Part shown: piece after piece, positions 1 through 11,234 of the stretch
Position numbering within the stretch: position 1 is the stretch's first letter
How the letters are laid out: the number at the start of each line of letters is the position of its first letter
Assembly: GCA_016110215.1 (NCBI GenBank)
Contig: JADWQD010000012.1
Location: 682,001 to 746,000 of the forward strand
Source of the DNA: Capronia americana
Taxonomy: Eukaryota; Ascomycota; Eurotiomycetes; Chaetothyriales; Herpotrichiellaceae
Length of the DNA stretch: 64,000 nt
Reading direction: 5' to 3'
Notes under the pieces: generated by a model
Told to the model about the DNA's origin: nothing
What the model saw: the letters and a program-made list of their open reading frames with translations, nothing else
The model's database searches: none
Program-made: the position numbers and the translations under genes

Positions 1-1962
1 TGGAAAGAGCGTTTGTCGTTGTAATTGCCTACGGGGCCGATGGGAGATACAAACTGGACGATTGTCGTGGTCGGTGCATTACTCATAGGGACCTCTTTGT
101 TGTCAGTGGATTTGCGAGGCTTGAAAAGCCATGTCTGAGGGGGTTGATAGCCCTCGCATTTCCGTAAAGAATCGGTGCATTGCCGACACGCTGGCTTGGC
201 CTCGTCGCATTTTATCCGCCGTTTCTAAGGCCGTTAGCATGAGATTTGCACGTTCCCAGCGACCCATGCGATTCAAAGGAGAGGGTGGAAGGAAAAGAAG
301 GGAACGCTTCAGTCGCCCGGAAAGCCCTTGTGGTTACCTACCCGGCATGTCATACACCCCGTTTTCACCTTCTGATGTGGTCGTTTGGCGCGGCCTTGAG
401 CCATGGTTCCATAACAGGGGCGCGAGAGAAGTCGAAGGTTGAAGCGAGGTTGAAGTCACGGAGAATCTGGAGGATTGGTGGTCGGGAGAGTGGTCGTGTC
501 AAGGTGGTCTGAAGCAAGGTTAAAGAATGCAGTCGGAGAAAACCAACTCGAACGGCCCTCTTCGTCACAGGTGTTTAAAGGCTACTAACTAGTTCTATTA
601 GGAGGTGGTAGTCGGAGGCCAAGTTCTCGCTCGGCTGGCGAGAATTGTCACTGAACCAAACTCTAAGCAGTTGCCGATCCAGTAATCGCAGCCCCGACAC
701 TGGGGAATTTGCCATCAATCACCCAGTTGAAGACATCCACGGCCAGACAGCCCTACAGTCATCAGGTCTAAAGCAATGGCAAAAGTCCCTCCAGTCTCTG
801 TAATACGCCGTCCGGGTTTCCTCCAGATCAACCACAACCGCGTGCGTATGCGGGTCAATTAATCGTCCGTGACCGGCCGCGCGCATAAACCCGGCGAGGT
901 AAAGGCCTCGCATATTTGGTGCCTGGGCAGGCCGATGGAGGCATCAACACGGGCATGGGGGCTTTGTCAAGTGAATGGGTCGATCAAATATGTGCCATCC
1001 CGGCAGGTGATGCGTGCTTACACATCCTCTGCCCGTTGAGCGCGGTGTCCTTGCCATCGTCCCACTGTCTCAACAGGGTTCATTCAGCTGAGGGCGAAGC
1101 TACGCATGGTCCCTAAGGATTATGAACGTCTACCGATCCCGTGCGGTTGATTGGTTTACAGTCTACGTCAGAGTCCCCAAATCATCAATCCTAAATACAA
1201 ATTCTCCTACTCCGCAAGGGGACGTGGATGTAGCGCCGAGTACACAGTAGTAATACTGTACTGTGGATGAACTCCAGCAGCCCGGAAGTGCGGAGGCCCA
1301 GGGGGCCAATGCTTCTAGCAGGGAAGGTCTATCCTTTGAGCTTTACACTTTATGGCGGCTGACATGATCTCAATCTCCATTGCCCATTCTTCCAAAATGG
1401 ACGGCGCATATTGAGGCTGTGTCCTTGTAGGATAGTCTTCCGAATCCCGGAGTCCACATCGAGTCTGGGGCTGTCAAAGCAGCGTGATCAATTGGTATAC
1501 CTCGGAAGAAGATCTAGTGGGCACAGGCTTCGGGCCAAACAGAACCTCAATCAATAACAAGATCCTTCCGTGATGCTTGGGTGGCAAGCAGAAGCAGAAG
1601 CAGAAGCAGGACTCCCCTATGTAGCCGCCCTCCCAGCAAACCTGGAAGAAAGTAACGTGCTGCTCGGTGAGGTGGAATTGAACCCAAATTGACACTGGTC
1701 AGACATTACTGGAATATGACCCGCCCAGACACAAAGAAAGCGTCGAGGTGGAAAGTCGAACTCGTCAGACAGTGACATTCCTCAAGCAAGGTGGCAGCTG
1801 CACCTTCATTCCGACTTCACTCTGGAAATGCCAGAGTGTCGTCTCACAGTCAATCAGTTTGCGACAGGTGCCTCAATGTTCCCTATGGGACTGCCATTCT
1901 TGTACCACCACCTTGTACCTTGATCGAGCCTCTCCTTCTTCTTCGCTGCTCCATCTCGCAAA
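1..1962. other. Intergenic, no supported gene
   Basis: About 2 kb before the disulfide isomerase gene. Open frames on both strands are short, mostly begin at non-ATG codons and show no recognisable motif or splice-linked continuation. The only local structure is a short (AAGCAG)n-like run near 1585-1610. The right part (about 1700-1962) becomes pyrimidine-rich, as expected for the promoter and 5' UTR of the next gene. Confidence 0.6.
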
Positions 1963-3587
1963 ATGAAGCTCCCAAACTCGCTCCTCCTCGCCCTAGGCTG
2001 CGTGCTCCATGTCGATGCGCTCTACAGCAAATCATCACCCGTGCTTCAGGTCAATGCAAAGACTTATGACTCTTTGATTGCACAATCCAATCATACTTCT
2101 GTGTGTTTCTCCGAGTTGCCTCCTGTGCCTCCATCAGCGACTGATGCTCATGTCAGATTGTCGAATTCTACGCACCATGGTGTGGCCACTGTAAGAACCT
2201 CCAACCCGCGTACGAGAAAGCAGCAAAGAGTCTCGCCGGTCTAGCCAAGGTCGCAGCGGTCGACTGTGACGATGAAGCCAATAAAGCCTTCTGCGGTCAG
2301 ATGGGTGTTCAAGGTTTTCCCACGCTCAAAATCGTGAAACCGGGATCGAAGCCGGGTCGGCCTGTTGTTGAGGATTACACGGGACCAAGATCTGCCAAAG
2401 GCATTGTGGATGCTGTGAAAGATAAGATTCCAAATCACGTCAAGAAACTACAAGGGGATGCCCTGGATGCATGGCTCGAGGACACAACCACCCCGGCGAA
2501 GGCGATTGTATTCACGGATAAAGGTACGACCAGTCCATTAGTCAAGAGCCTGGCGGTCGATTTCCTCGGCACCATCGCCTTTGCCCAAGTGAGGGACAAG
2601 GCGACCGCTGAGATGCATGGGGTCTCCAAGTTTCCCACAATCCACCTCATTCCATCCATAGGAGCAACGGCTATTCCGTACGATGGAGATATCAATAGGG
2701 AGTCATTGGTGAGCTTCTTTAGCCAAGTTGCCCCTCCGAATCCAGATCCGTCTCCAAAGGCGAAATCAGCCAAGTCCTCGAGCAAGAAGCCGAAGCCGAA
2801 GTCATCCTCATCGGCTTCAGCGGCATTCTCGAGAGCTTCGGAGGCGCATAAGTCGTCTGAGATTGAAGAGCACCTCGCAGGCTCTAGCACAATCGTGCTC
2901 GATGATACCCCTCCGACCGAATCACCTCTGCCCATAGTTGAGACGGAAGAGAAGCCAATGGTCATTCCGCATGCCATTGCTCCTATTCCGACCCTTAGCA
3001 CTGCTGCCGAGGTTGAGGCTGCTTGCTTGTTACCAAAGAGTGGCAACTGTGTCTTAGTCTTGCTCCCTCGTGCAGACGATACGCCCTCTCAGGCTACAAC
3101 TTCTGCTTTGGCGGGATTCGCCGAAATTACAGACAAGTACAACAAGCGAAAGGCGAGTGTGATACCGATGTTTGCTGTGCCTGCCGAAAATCAAGCGGCA
3201 ACTCAGATCAGAAATGACCTTGGTCTCAGCTCAGATGAGAAGATGGAGATCATTGCAACAAATATGAAGAGAGGATGGTGGAGGCAATACCAGACCGATT
3301 CCTACGACACCATCGACCTCGAGAGTTTCATCGACGCCATCAAACTCGGGGAAGGCTCAAGATTGGCGTTGCCAGCCGGGTTTGGGGCGGTCACAGCGGA
3401 GGGTTCAGAGCCAGATGTGGCAGACTCGACCGAGCCGGTGGACTCCAGCGGAGATGTCGCCGAGCCTGAACCTGAACCTGAACCTGAAGACACTCCAGCT
3501 GCGGAGACTACTGAAGAGGTTTCGAGCCTGGCTGAGCCTGAGCCTGAGGCAGGAGAGACCCCGATCGCCGAGCATGACGAACTATGA
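1963..3587 (+). CDS. Protein disulfide isomerase, single thioredoxin domain (Mpd1/P5-like)
   Basis: Two exons, 1963-2100 and 2157-3587 (intron GTGTGT..CAG, phase 0), encoding 522 residues. The N-terminus is a hydrophobic signal peptide (MKLPNSLLLALGCVLHVDA). A thioredoxin domain follows, with the redox site WCGHC (Cys55 and Cys58) just after the splice junction; the intron must be removed to restore the block leading into it. A second, thioredoxin-like region lacks a CxxC. The tail is acidic with Pro-Glu repeats and ends in HDEL (519-522), the ER retrieval signal. The protein should form and reshuffle disulfides in the ER lumen. One active CxxC and the long low-complexity tail fit the fungal Mpd1/PrpA-type group better than classical two-site Pdi1. 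ATG 1963 is chosen because it begins the signal peptide. Function is confident; subgroup is less so. Confidence 0.93.
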
Positions 3588-4046
3588 TTGTGCAGTGGAG
3601 AGTTGCCAGCTTGATTGATCGGCTACGAATACGAACAATGTCACCTCCGGTTCAGAACATTCTCTCCCACCAGCAACCGACCTGGCGGCGCCCCTTGTCA
3701 CAGGTTCTCCTGATTCTTTCAATTTTATTTCACCGAATTATCACTCCCTCCTCAGTTCGTTACTGTTTTTGAGATCTTGCCTGCTGATCTTCCTTACCTT
3801 TTCATCGTCTCCCCCTTTCTCAAAGCTCTCTCATCAAACGTTCTTGAAGCAATGCCAAGTCGTCTCCTTGTCTTCGACACAAAGCACTGAGAGTGTCACT
3901 GCGTGAGATAGGTCCATCTCCATCTACAAGCTAAAGCTTTGCGCCGACATCCTTTTCTGCTTTAATGTCTTTTGATGCAAGATCGGCCTCGCTTCTGCAT
4001 TCTGGTCATTGCTCAATTGCCAGCACCAAAAAAGCTACATTTCAAT
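3588..4046. other. Intergenic/5' leader
   Basis: Contains the disulfide isomerase 3' UTR and a C/T-rich stretch (about 3700-3960) typical of a fungal core promoter and leader for the next gene. A short upstream ATG at 3965 opens a frame that stops soon after the next gene begins, so it may act as an upstream ORF. No other gene is seen. Confidence 0.5.
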
Positions 4047-6785
4047 ATGACACAAATACGCGCGGTCTTTGACTGGGCTAGAGGAAGCAAGAGCGACAAA
4101 GACCCGGCAGATCTAACCTCAGAGCCACTTGAGCAATCCCAGGTCACCCCGCTCGACGTGAATACGACGGCAGACATACAGCACGAAACCTCCCTCAAGC
4201 TATCCTCAACGTCAGAGGATAGTGCCTCGGCTGACTCTACCACCTCATACAATGGTGAAGCAGTTCAGTTGAACTCTGATCAAGGTCCTGCCGTCCACAT
4301 GACCGGAACCCCGGGTCAGTCCGACCTGAGCAAGCCCACCATGGAAGTCCCGGCCACACGTCAGAGTGTTATTCGGGGCAGCATCAGAAAGGAACTTCGG
4401 TCAGGGAACCTTGACATACCAGCATTCAAGCCAGCCGGCGATGCCAACATGTCAGCAGACAACCGGGTCACTCACCAATTTCCTCCAGCCTTACTGGACC
4501 CTGACTCTGGTTCTAAGTACCGAGAACGATTCGATCGCTCAGCACTACTTCCTGATATCAACTTGCCATTGAGTTCGCAAACCATGGGATATACCCAGAG
4601 CTGGGCGATGTGGATCGCTGAAATACCCGAAGAGGAGAAGCGTGAAAGGTTGCTAGATCGGGTATTCGATATGGCCACTAAAGCTTGGTTCGAAGCCTTA
4701 CGACTTGCCTATAGGCCTGACGTAGATAACGCAGAGCGGACGGCACCGCGGACGCCCACCAAACGACATGTCGTCCAGGAAGAAGACATTCCGTCTGGGC
4801 TGCGCGCAAGACCGCGCCCGAAAAAGGAGACCGATCCCTTGCAGATGCCTGTCTTGACAGCGTTCAGCCACAGAGACGGACCTCGTTGGGCGATCACAGC
4901 AGGTGAACTTCAAGCTGCTGGCATATCCAAGACGCGATTCCAAAGACGTGCAGCCGACAAAAGCAACCTAGCAGGGGCCGGCGACGAGCTTTTGGGGAAG
5001 GTCCTCGAGGTGTACAATGGTCGAATCGCAGCAACAGACTGGGTTGACGTGGAAGAGAAGACGAAGCTGAACCCTTTCGGTCGGGACCTTCAGGTCTACT
5101 GCCTTTACGAGGTGTTGAAGTCGCGGGCCAGTATTGCACAGTTGGAAATGTATTTCGTGAAGTTCAAGACAGCAAAGCAAAAGGGGAACACACAGAAACG
5201 CATTGATGAGGAGCAAGAACGCCAGAATTTGTTCATGGCTCTCGCACTGGAACTCGAAGAAGACAATCCCCGATCGCCTACCCCTTCAGTCTCTTTTTCT
5301 ACCAGCACTCGGGAAGGGTCAGTCAGCAGCGTTCACATGGCGAACACGGTCGAAATGTTCAATCTCGATCAGCTTCGATCACTTGTCGATGCAACAGAGA
5401 GCGCCCTCCAGGAGACCCAGCTGGCAGACATGATTTCCAAACTCGAGCAGTATGGAATCTCGGAGGGTGATCTGATCTCGTGCAACACTACGAGGAGCAT
5501 TTCAAGCAACCCTGACCGCTGCAAGCACGTTATGCGAGAAATGCTGCTCTATGCGCGGGAATGGCTGACACTTTCGCAAAACGAGGAAGCCAAAACTGCC
5601 GACATTGCTGCACGTATTCAAGACTTGGAGATGAAGATAAACGAGAGAAAAGAGATCCTTAGCGGAATCCTCCCTTCATTGCTCGCCGAGCTAGATGCAG
5701 CCAGGACTGTTGTTGACGAGGCCGATGCGGCCGCAAGCGCGGTTGATAACGAAGTCGTGCCATCCGAAAATGATGTATTGATGACTGAAGTTCCAGATTC
5801 AGCACCAACTGAGTCTGCTAAACGTTCTCTGAGCCTCGAAGAAGATGACGCACCCGTTCCTCAAACACCAGTCACAAAGAAGCAAAAGACAGGGGTTCAA
5901 GAGGAATCCTCGCAAATCGAGGTTCCGGTAACGCTTGTCCAGCACGGCCTCGATGAGCGTGAAAAGCAAGCGCCTGTATCTCCTGACGCGGGAGTTCCGT
6001 CCAGCGAGTCGACCGCGTCCAGCAACGTCCAGCAACCCAGACTTCTTGTCAAGCTTCATGTCCAACCGGGCTTTGATCCAGAGAAGTTCACAAGCACGCA
6101 AGTCTTCCATGAAGACGGCTTCACTTATCGCTATGCACGTGAATCGACCTTGGCCCAGCGCGTTTCCGTAAACAATACCTTACGCAACTATATCAGTCGT
6201 CACAATCAACAGCACGAGTACTCCAACAGCGAGTGGACATTTGGCAAGTACCAAGGTATTGCCGATCTTGACGATCCAACTCGCGCAACTATTGTTCACG
6301 GAGTCTGGGACTTGAAGGATGGGAGTCGGCCAGCAGGGTTTGAAAGATTCTACGGTGGGGATGCCGAGTACACAGCGGAGCTGGAGAATACGTTCATGTC
6401 CGAGACCGAAGGTGAGAACGATGAGCATCTGCCGCTACCACCGCATCCGAAGAGGAAGTCCGCTGCCAAACCGGAACGAAAAGCAGCCGCCCGTTCCAGG
6501 AAGGAGGATTTGCGCTCCACCGCGGTTGACACCAACAAAGGCAGAGGGGGCAGTCGCGGCAGGAGCAAGAGGAGAACCGGTTCAAACACTAATCAGCGCG
6601 GCATTATCACCAGAGCCAAATCTGCAAATCCGCGCCTGCGTCTGTTGATGAAGCCGACACCAGCTCCACAGGAAGGGCCCATCGATGACAGCATTTCGAT
6701 GAATCGACCCAAGCGACGCAGCGCTACGAAGAAGAGCTACGCAGAGGACCCCCCCTGGGTTGATGACGACGACGACTTCATATGA
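4047..6785 (+). CDS. Large nuclear-looking protein of unknown function
   Basis: One uninterrupted frame, 912 residues from ATG 4047; an in-frame ATG at 3975 would add 24 residues. 4047 is preferred because MTQIRAVFDWARG reads as a natural start. I do not recognise the family. The N-terminal third is Ser/Thr-rich and probably disordered. A more ordered, helical part follows (roughly residues 180-420). A predicted coiled coil lies near residues 510-560 (runs such as DLEMKINERKEI). Residues about 580-660 are Glu/Ala-rich with a PVTKKQKTG nuclear-localisation-like patch. A compact Tyr/Phe/Trp-rich segment follows. The C-terminus is strongly basic (KPERKAAARSRKEDL and GRGGSRGRSKRR) and ends in an acidic DDDDDFI tail. 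Basic patches plus the acidic tail suggest a nuclear, perhaps chromatin-associated, protein; that is inference only. Confidence 0.8.
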   Translation: MTQIRAVFDWARGSKSDKDPADLTSEPLEQSQVTPLDVNTTADIQHETSLKLSSTSEDSASADSTTSYNGEAVQLNSDQGPAVHMTGTPGQSDLSKPTMEVPATRQSVIRGSIRKELRSGNLDIPAFKPAGDANMSADNRVTHQFPPALLDPDSGSKYRERFDRSALLPDINLPLSSQTMGYTQSWAMWIAEIPEEEKRERLLDRVFDMATKAWFEALRLAYRPDVDNAERTAPRTPTKRHVVQEEDIPSGLRARPRPKKETDPLQMPVLTAFSHRDGPRWAITAGELQAAGISKTRFQRRAADKSNLAGAGDELLGKVLEVYNGRIAATDWVDVEEKTKLNPFGRDLQVYCLYEVLKSRASIAQLEMYFVKFKTAKQKGNTQKRIDEEQERQNLFMALALELEEDNPRSPTPSVSFSTSTREGSVSSVHMANTVEMFNLDQLRSLVDATESALQETQLADMISKLEQYGISEGDLISCNTTRSISSNPDRCKHVMREMLLYAREWLTLSQNEEAKTADIAARIQDLEMKINERKEILSGILPSLLAELDAARTVVDEADAAASAVDNEVVPSENDVLMTEVPDSAPTESAKRSLSLEEDDAPVPQTPVTKKQKTGVQEESSQIEVPVTLVQHGLDEREKQAPVSPDAGVPSSESTASSNVQQPRLLVKLHVQPGFDPEKFTSTQVFHEDGFTYRYARESTLAQRVSVNNTLRNYISRHNQQHEYSNSEWTFGKYQGIADLDDPTRATIVHGVWDLKDGSRPAGFERFYGGDAEYTAELENTFMSETEGENDEHLPLPPHPKRKSAAKPERKAAARSRKEDLRSTAVDTNKGRGGSRGRSKRRTGSNTNQRGIITRAKSANPRLRLLMKPTPAPQEGPIDDSISMNRPKRRSATKKSYAEDPPWVDDDDDFI

Positions 6786-7326
6786 TCCTGACGAATAATT
6801 TAAATGTCGAGGACAATGCACGACCTGGACAGGTGTGATGGAACACATCGGGGTGTGGAGGTCTTGGACACTATCAGCCACATACATACATCTTGGTTCA
6901 TTTCTTTCGGGGCTGAATTATTGCAAAGACCAGGGAACCCCTTATGATCATCTGGAGCTTTATGAACTTCTGCCACAAAGTTTTGTGGAGTTGGACGTCA
7001 GATGAAGCTCCGGAGAAACTGGAGAATTTCTCATCTTGGATTGCTTCGTTGAGTTGACAGTATTTTGAGTTGGAAAACCTTGCTGCCCGTTGCACAAAAT
7101 CGAGTTCGGACAAGCTGTCTTAGGAGAGGAGCACGCACGTCGATGAGCGCCCAGCATGTATCCGACACAGAACCGCGTGCACGGTCAGCGTTGAGGCTAT
7201 GTTCTTTGATCTATGCCTCTATTTTTGAGCACGCTCCGGACTCTGGGCGCGGAGCTGTGAAGTCTTTCGGTAGCGCACGAGCATACAGTAAGAAGGCCAG
7301 AGAAGGCAAAAGTCCTTCCTTGCCAA
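6786..7326. other. Convergent 3' intergenic region
   Basis: Lies between two genes that converge (stops at 6785 on the plus strand and 7327 on the minus strand), so it should hold both 3' UTRs. It is moderately AT-rich around 6780-6920. Small open frames here are short and lack any motif. Confidence 0.5.
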
Positions 7327-10300
7327 TCACGCCTCGGCCTTCGCCTTTCTCCTCTCCTTGTCTTTCTCGCCCTTCCTCTTCTTGTTCTTCCCGCCATCCC
7401 CATCCGCCCGCATCTTCTTGTCCCTGCGCTTCTCTACTCTCTGTACATCGTCACCGTCCCCGTTCAACTCGGCATGCCCATCCTCGTCGTCATCGAGTCT
7501 CCGCTTCTTGACTTTCCCTCGCCCGCTCTTCACACTGACGACAGTGCTTGTCCCTGCTTCGCGGACTTGTCGCTCGGCTTCGTCCCATGCCGCATCGTCT
7601 GCAGCGGCGGTGGCGGAGATTTCGTACCTATACGGAAGGAGATGCTCGTTAGCTAGCTTGGCATGGATCAGCAAGGCGCTGAGAGCTAGATGGGAAAGTT
7701 GGGATGAACGGAGGGGATTGACTAGCATCGTAGGCTGAAGGGCAGGCAGGCAGGCAGATAGAAATATGGAGAAATAGGTAGGGTTTGGACGCAGGGACAG
7801 GATCAGAAACGGGGACGGGGACATACCTATCAAGCGGCAACGCGTCGATCAAAGCGCGCTGCTTCTCCTTGATCGCCGGATCGATTTCTTCGCCGTCTTC
7901 ATCCTCATCTTCGGGTCCGCCACCTCGCTCACTCACATCTGGTGCTTTGACGGTCACTCTGCTGGCAGTCGTGCTCGGCAGGCCTGGCTCTGGCGCATCT
8001 TTGCGCAGACTCTCCTCGACGTCTCCGCCCACCACGGCCCTCAGCGCGGTACTTATCTTCCTCATGATCTTGACGAACATGGCCAACAGCTGATTACTCG
8101 GCAGGTTGAGTTCCTGCTGTACATCACTCAGGTCTTTCCTCTGCAGACCGATCGCGAGCAGAATACTCTGCTGGACGCCGCTCAGCGCGACGTTACAGGG
8201 CGGTGCCTTCAAGCGACCCGTGAAATACAGCTGCGCCAACGCGGGCAGGAGATCCAAAACGACGTGGTAATCAAGCAGGTTGTTGGCGTACGAGTCTAGC
8301 CTCGCAAGGTCGAAGGGGGAGAACAGGTTGTCCAGATCGCGTTTCGAGAGCGGCTGCACGGGACTCGTACTCGTCTCGTCTGTGAACTTCGTGGCGCGAC
8401 TCGCACTCTCGGAAATGCTTAGCGCCTGCACGCTCGCGAACCCGCGGAACTGGTAACTCAGCAGGGTTAGAAACCGGCGGTGGAAATCAAGTGCGTAAGC
8501 ACTCAGCCAAGAGTTGTCCGTCGCGGTGGAGCTTGAGAGCGGTCGTAGCATAACGCACGAATGCTCCCCGGTCAATTCGTTGGGCGTTTGTCTCAGATAG
8601 ACGGGCGCAAAGGCATGTCGTTTCCAGAATTTATGTAAAGGCTGGGTCAGGCCGTATGACACGCCGATGTAGTCTAGATGATCGGGTTTGCGCTCCGAGA
8701 GTTTGCTGAACAAAGGGGGCATACTGTGGATGTCTCGCACTTTGATGTCATCGGCGAGAAGGGTGGAGGACTCGAGCTCTGTGTCCGTGATCTGGGTCAT
8801 ACTATGTTCTGTGTCTGCGATGGTGGTTTCGTCGTTCTCGGTAAGCGAGGTGAACTTCCCTTCGTAAAAGTGTGTCAGGAGTTCAAGCGCTCGCGATCCG
8901 TAGCCCATATTCAGATACTCCGGGTTTGTGGCGATTCTGACGACCCGGCTTCCTGAAAGGCCGGCGAACTCGCTGTCCTGAAATTGTTGGCTCACCAGCC
9001 AGGGGATCAAGTCCCCACCGGCTCTTTGCCCACGGGATAGACTGTTCAGGACGGATTTTTTGCTTATGCGCCCTTCAAGAGCGACTTGAATGACGCACAG
9101 CGGCTCGGGGAGTTTATTCGCGTCCTCAGGAATGGGAGGGATCAGTACGAAGAGTTGGTGCGCTGGTGCATCGGACATGAGTTGCAGGTCGTTGGGTGAG
9201 TTCTTGTAATGCGATGCCACATACAGGGCCATCATCTGTTGTAGGAATTTCTCAGACACCGGGTGGAAGGAGAACAAGGTATCACGGTTCACGTGCACAA
9301 GCTCGCAGGTGGACGGGTGGGGCGTGCCTTGGGTGTTCACCTTTGATTTGGGCAGCGTGGCGTCTAGGCAGAGGAGTTTGTTCAACCATTTCTCGACGCT
9401 GTCACCGGGGGCGTAGCGGATCGGTTCGGAGAGGGTGATCTCTCGAAGGGAACGGCCGCCCGAGTAAACCTTCTGGCCGTCTTTCGCCGCTTTACCCGTA
9501 GCTTTGTCGGCGACTTCGACATCGTCGCCGTTGACGCTGGAAGCGCCTCTTGACTGTTCGCGGAGCTGTTGGATGAGCTTGAGAGAGAGGGATCGGCCAG
9601 TGCCCTCATAGCCGTTGATCGTGGAAGCCATGAAGACAAGATATGGTCCCATCAGCTTTCGCACTAGCGGTAGAGGGATAGCTGCAGCTTCATCGATGAC
9701 CACCAACTCTGCTTGACCAAGAACGTGGGCGTCTTGAGGTTGAATGTACTGGATAGTTTGGCGATGTTGTCTGTGGACATTGATTCGTACAATGGCTTTG
9801 TTGTACTCTGGATTCGTTGACTGTAGTATAGTGTAGTCCACGTGGTCCATATATTCGAGGGCGTCAAAACCTTTCACGACGAATTCGAACAAGGTCTTTA
9901 GATTCTCTGGGCTGGGAGAAGTGATGAAGATATTGCTATAGCCGTGAGCTATTGCAGCGGCCACGGCTACACCAAGAGCAGCAGACTTGCCACGCCCTCG
10001 AGCGGCTGTTAGCGTGACTGTACTCCGCAGAGTTTTCTCTGAGATGGCATCAACGAAAGTGAGAAGAGCCTTTGCCTGGTCGACGGTTCTTGAGAGTGCA
10101 ACGAGCGGTCCGACAGGCTTGCTATCAACCAAGCTGTCTTTGATCTCTTTCAACTCCTTCTGCTCCGGCCGAGTACGGTCCACTTCAGTGGCCGGCGGTG
10201 GCAAAGGTTGTACATTCTTCCCTCCAGATATAGGTAGGACGTTCATCTCGTCATCCACAACCAGGCAGGACTCACAGATACCGAGCGACAGAATGAACCT

Positions 10301-10858
10301 CTCGTTGAATCTTGCCACGACATCGTCATGCGCCTCCGTGCGATACCTCGAGTGGACATCCATAGACATTGTATACAGCTGCTTCAGACTTTTCATGCCC
10401 TTTAGCAGAAGCAGGACCAATCCCCCGCCCTCAACCGTTTCGACAGTCCGCGCGAGCAGGTTGGGCGTAATAGCCTCGAAGTCTTGCAGAATGCACATGC
10501 CATATGTATTCCCGAGAATCTTGTCCGTCTCCTTGTAGTAGACATATCGGATGTTGTGCAGCGTAACGAACAGTTCGAAGGGATCTTCGGTGTTGGCTTC
10601 TCGAATGCCTCGCTTGACCTCCTTCCTGATCTTGGTCTCTCGCTTCTTCCGGTGGGATGTGAAGCCTAAGAGGTCCTTCTTGTAAGCCCACAGTACCGAC
10701 TTGTTCTGCTTGACGTCGACCGAGGCCATGATATAGTGCAGGTGGACAATAACGTCTTTGGCTCGATCGCCCACCACCACAATGAAACTGCGCTTCTTCT
10801 CCTGGATGCCATTGCGGATGAGCGCCGGGATGCGCGAGTCAATGGCTTTGCGAGGCAT
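7327..10858 (-). CDS. KRE33: 18S rRNA cytidine acetyltransferase (Kre33/NAT10)
   Basis: Two exons on the minus strand: 10858-7827 and 7627-7327, intron 7628-7826 (GTATGT..TAG, phase 2). The product is 1110 residues, close to yeast Kre33 (1056). MPRKAID is the conserved start. Domain order fits the family: N-terminal DUF1726 region, RecD-like ATPase with P-loop ARGRGKSA (286-293) and Walker B VVIDEAAAIP, GNAT acetyltransferase region with ATNPEYLNMGYGSRAL, tRNA-binding C-terminal region, and a lysine-rich nucleolar tail that is encoded mostly by exon 2. The enzyme makes N4-acetylcytidine in 18S rRNA and, with adaptors, in some tRNAs, and takes part in small-subunit assembly in the nucleolus. 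Without splicing the frame runs into an unrelated hydrophobic tail, which supports the intron. It is divergent from the GT90 gene, with 376 bp between the two starts. Confidence 0.96.
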
Positions 10859-11234
10859 TTTGGAAATTGCCCGGCCACCCTCCGCCTTAGATTGGGTTTG
10901 GCAATGGAAAGGATGCTGCGTGACTGAGCGGTTCGTCGACGGCAAGCCATGAACTTTTTTCTCCAAAAATTGAAATCTGGGGAAACTAAACCACGAGGCT
11001 GAGCTAAGCCTAACGTACAAACTTCCTCAGCCTTGTCTCGCCTGGTGCTCCTCCTTGCGCAATAACTTGAATACTAGTTTTGACGGTCTCGAGTTGATGG
11101 GACCGCGTACCCGGCATAGTCTCTTCCCAGTCCCATGCATATGATTCAGAGCGCTCAGATTACGCGATGCCGCTGGATAGAAGGAAGTTGTTGACGCGTG
11201 CTCTCACACATCCCACCGAACCTCAACTCTTATT
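10859..11234. promoter_or_regulatory. Shared divergent promoter, KRE33 / GT90
   Basis: 376 bp separate the start codons of the minus-strand KRE33 gene and the plus-strand GT90 gene, so both promoters must lie here. No TATA box or recognisable factor site was identified. Confidence 0.5.

Noticed and set aside
131..1116. Several frames at the left edge
   Set aside because: Short, overlapping on both strands, no motif, and no splice partner found.
1640..1670. AACGTGC near the disulfide isomerase promoter as an unfolded-protein-response element
   Set aside because: Too short and about 300 bp upstream; I could not match a fungal UPR consensus with confidence.
7065..7738. Forward frames overlapping the 3' end of KRE33
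   Set aside because: Antisense shadow of the Lys-rich KRE33 tail; composition explained by the coding strand.
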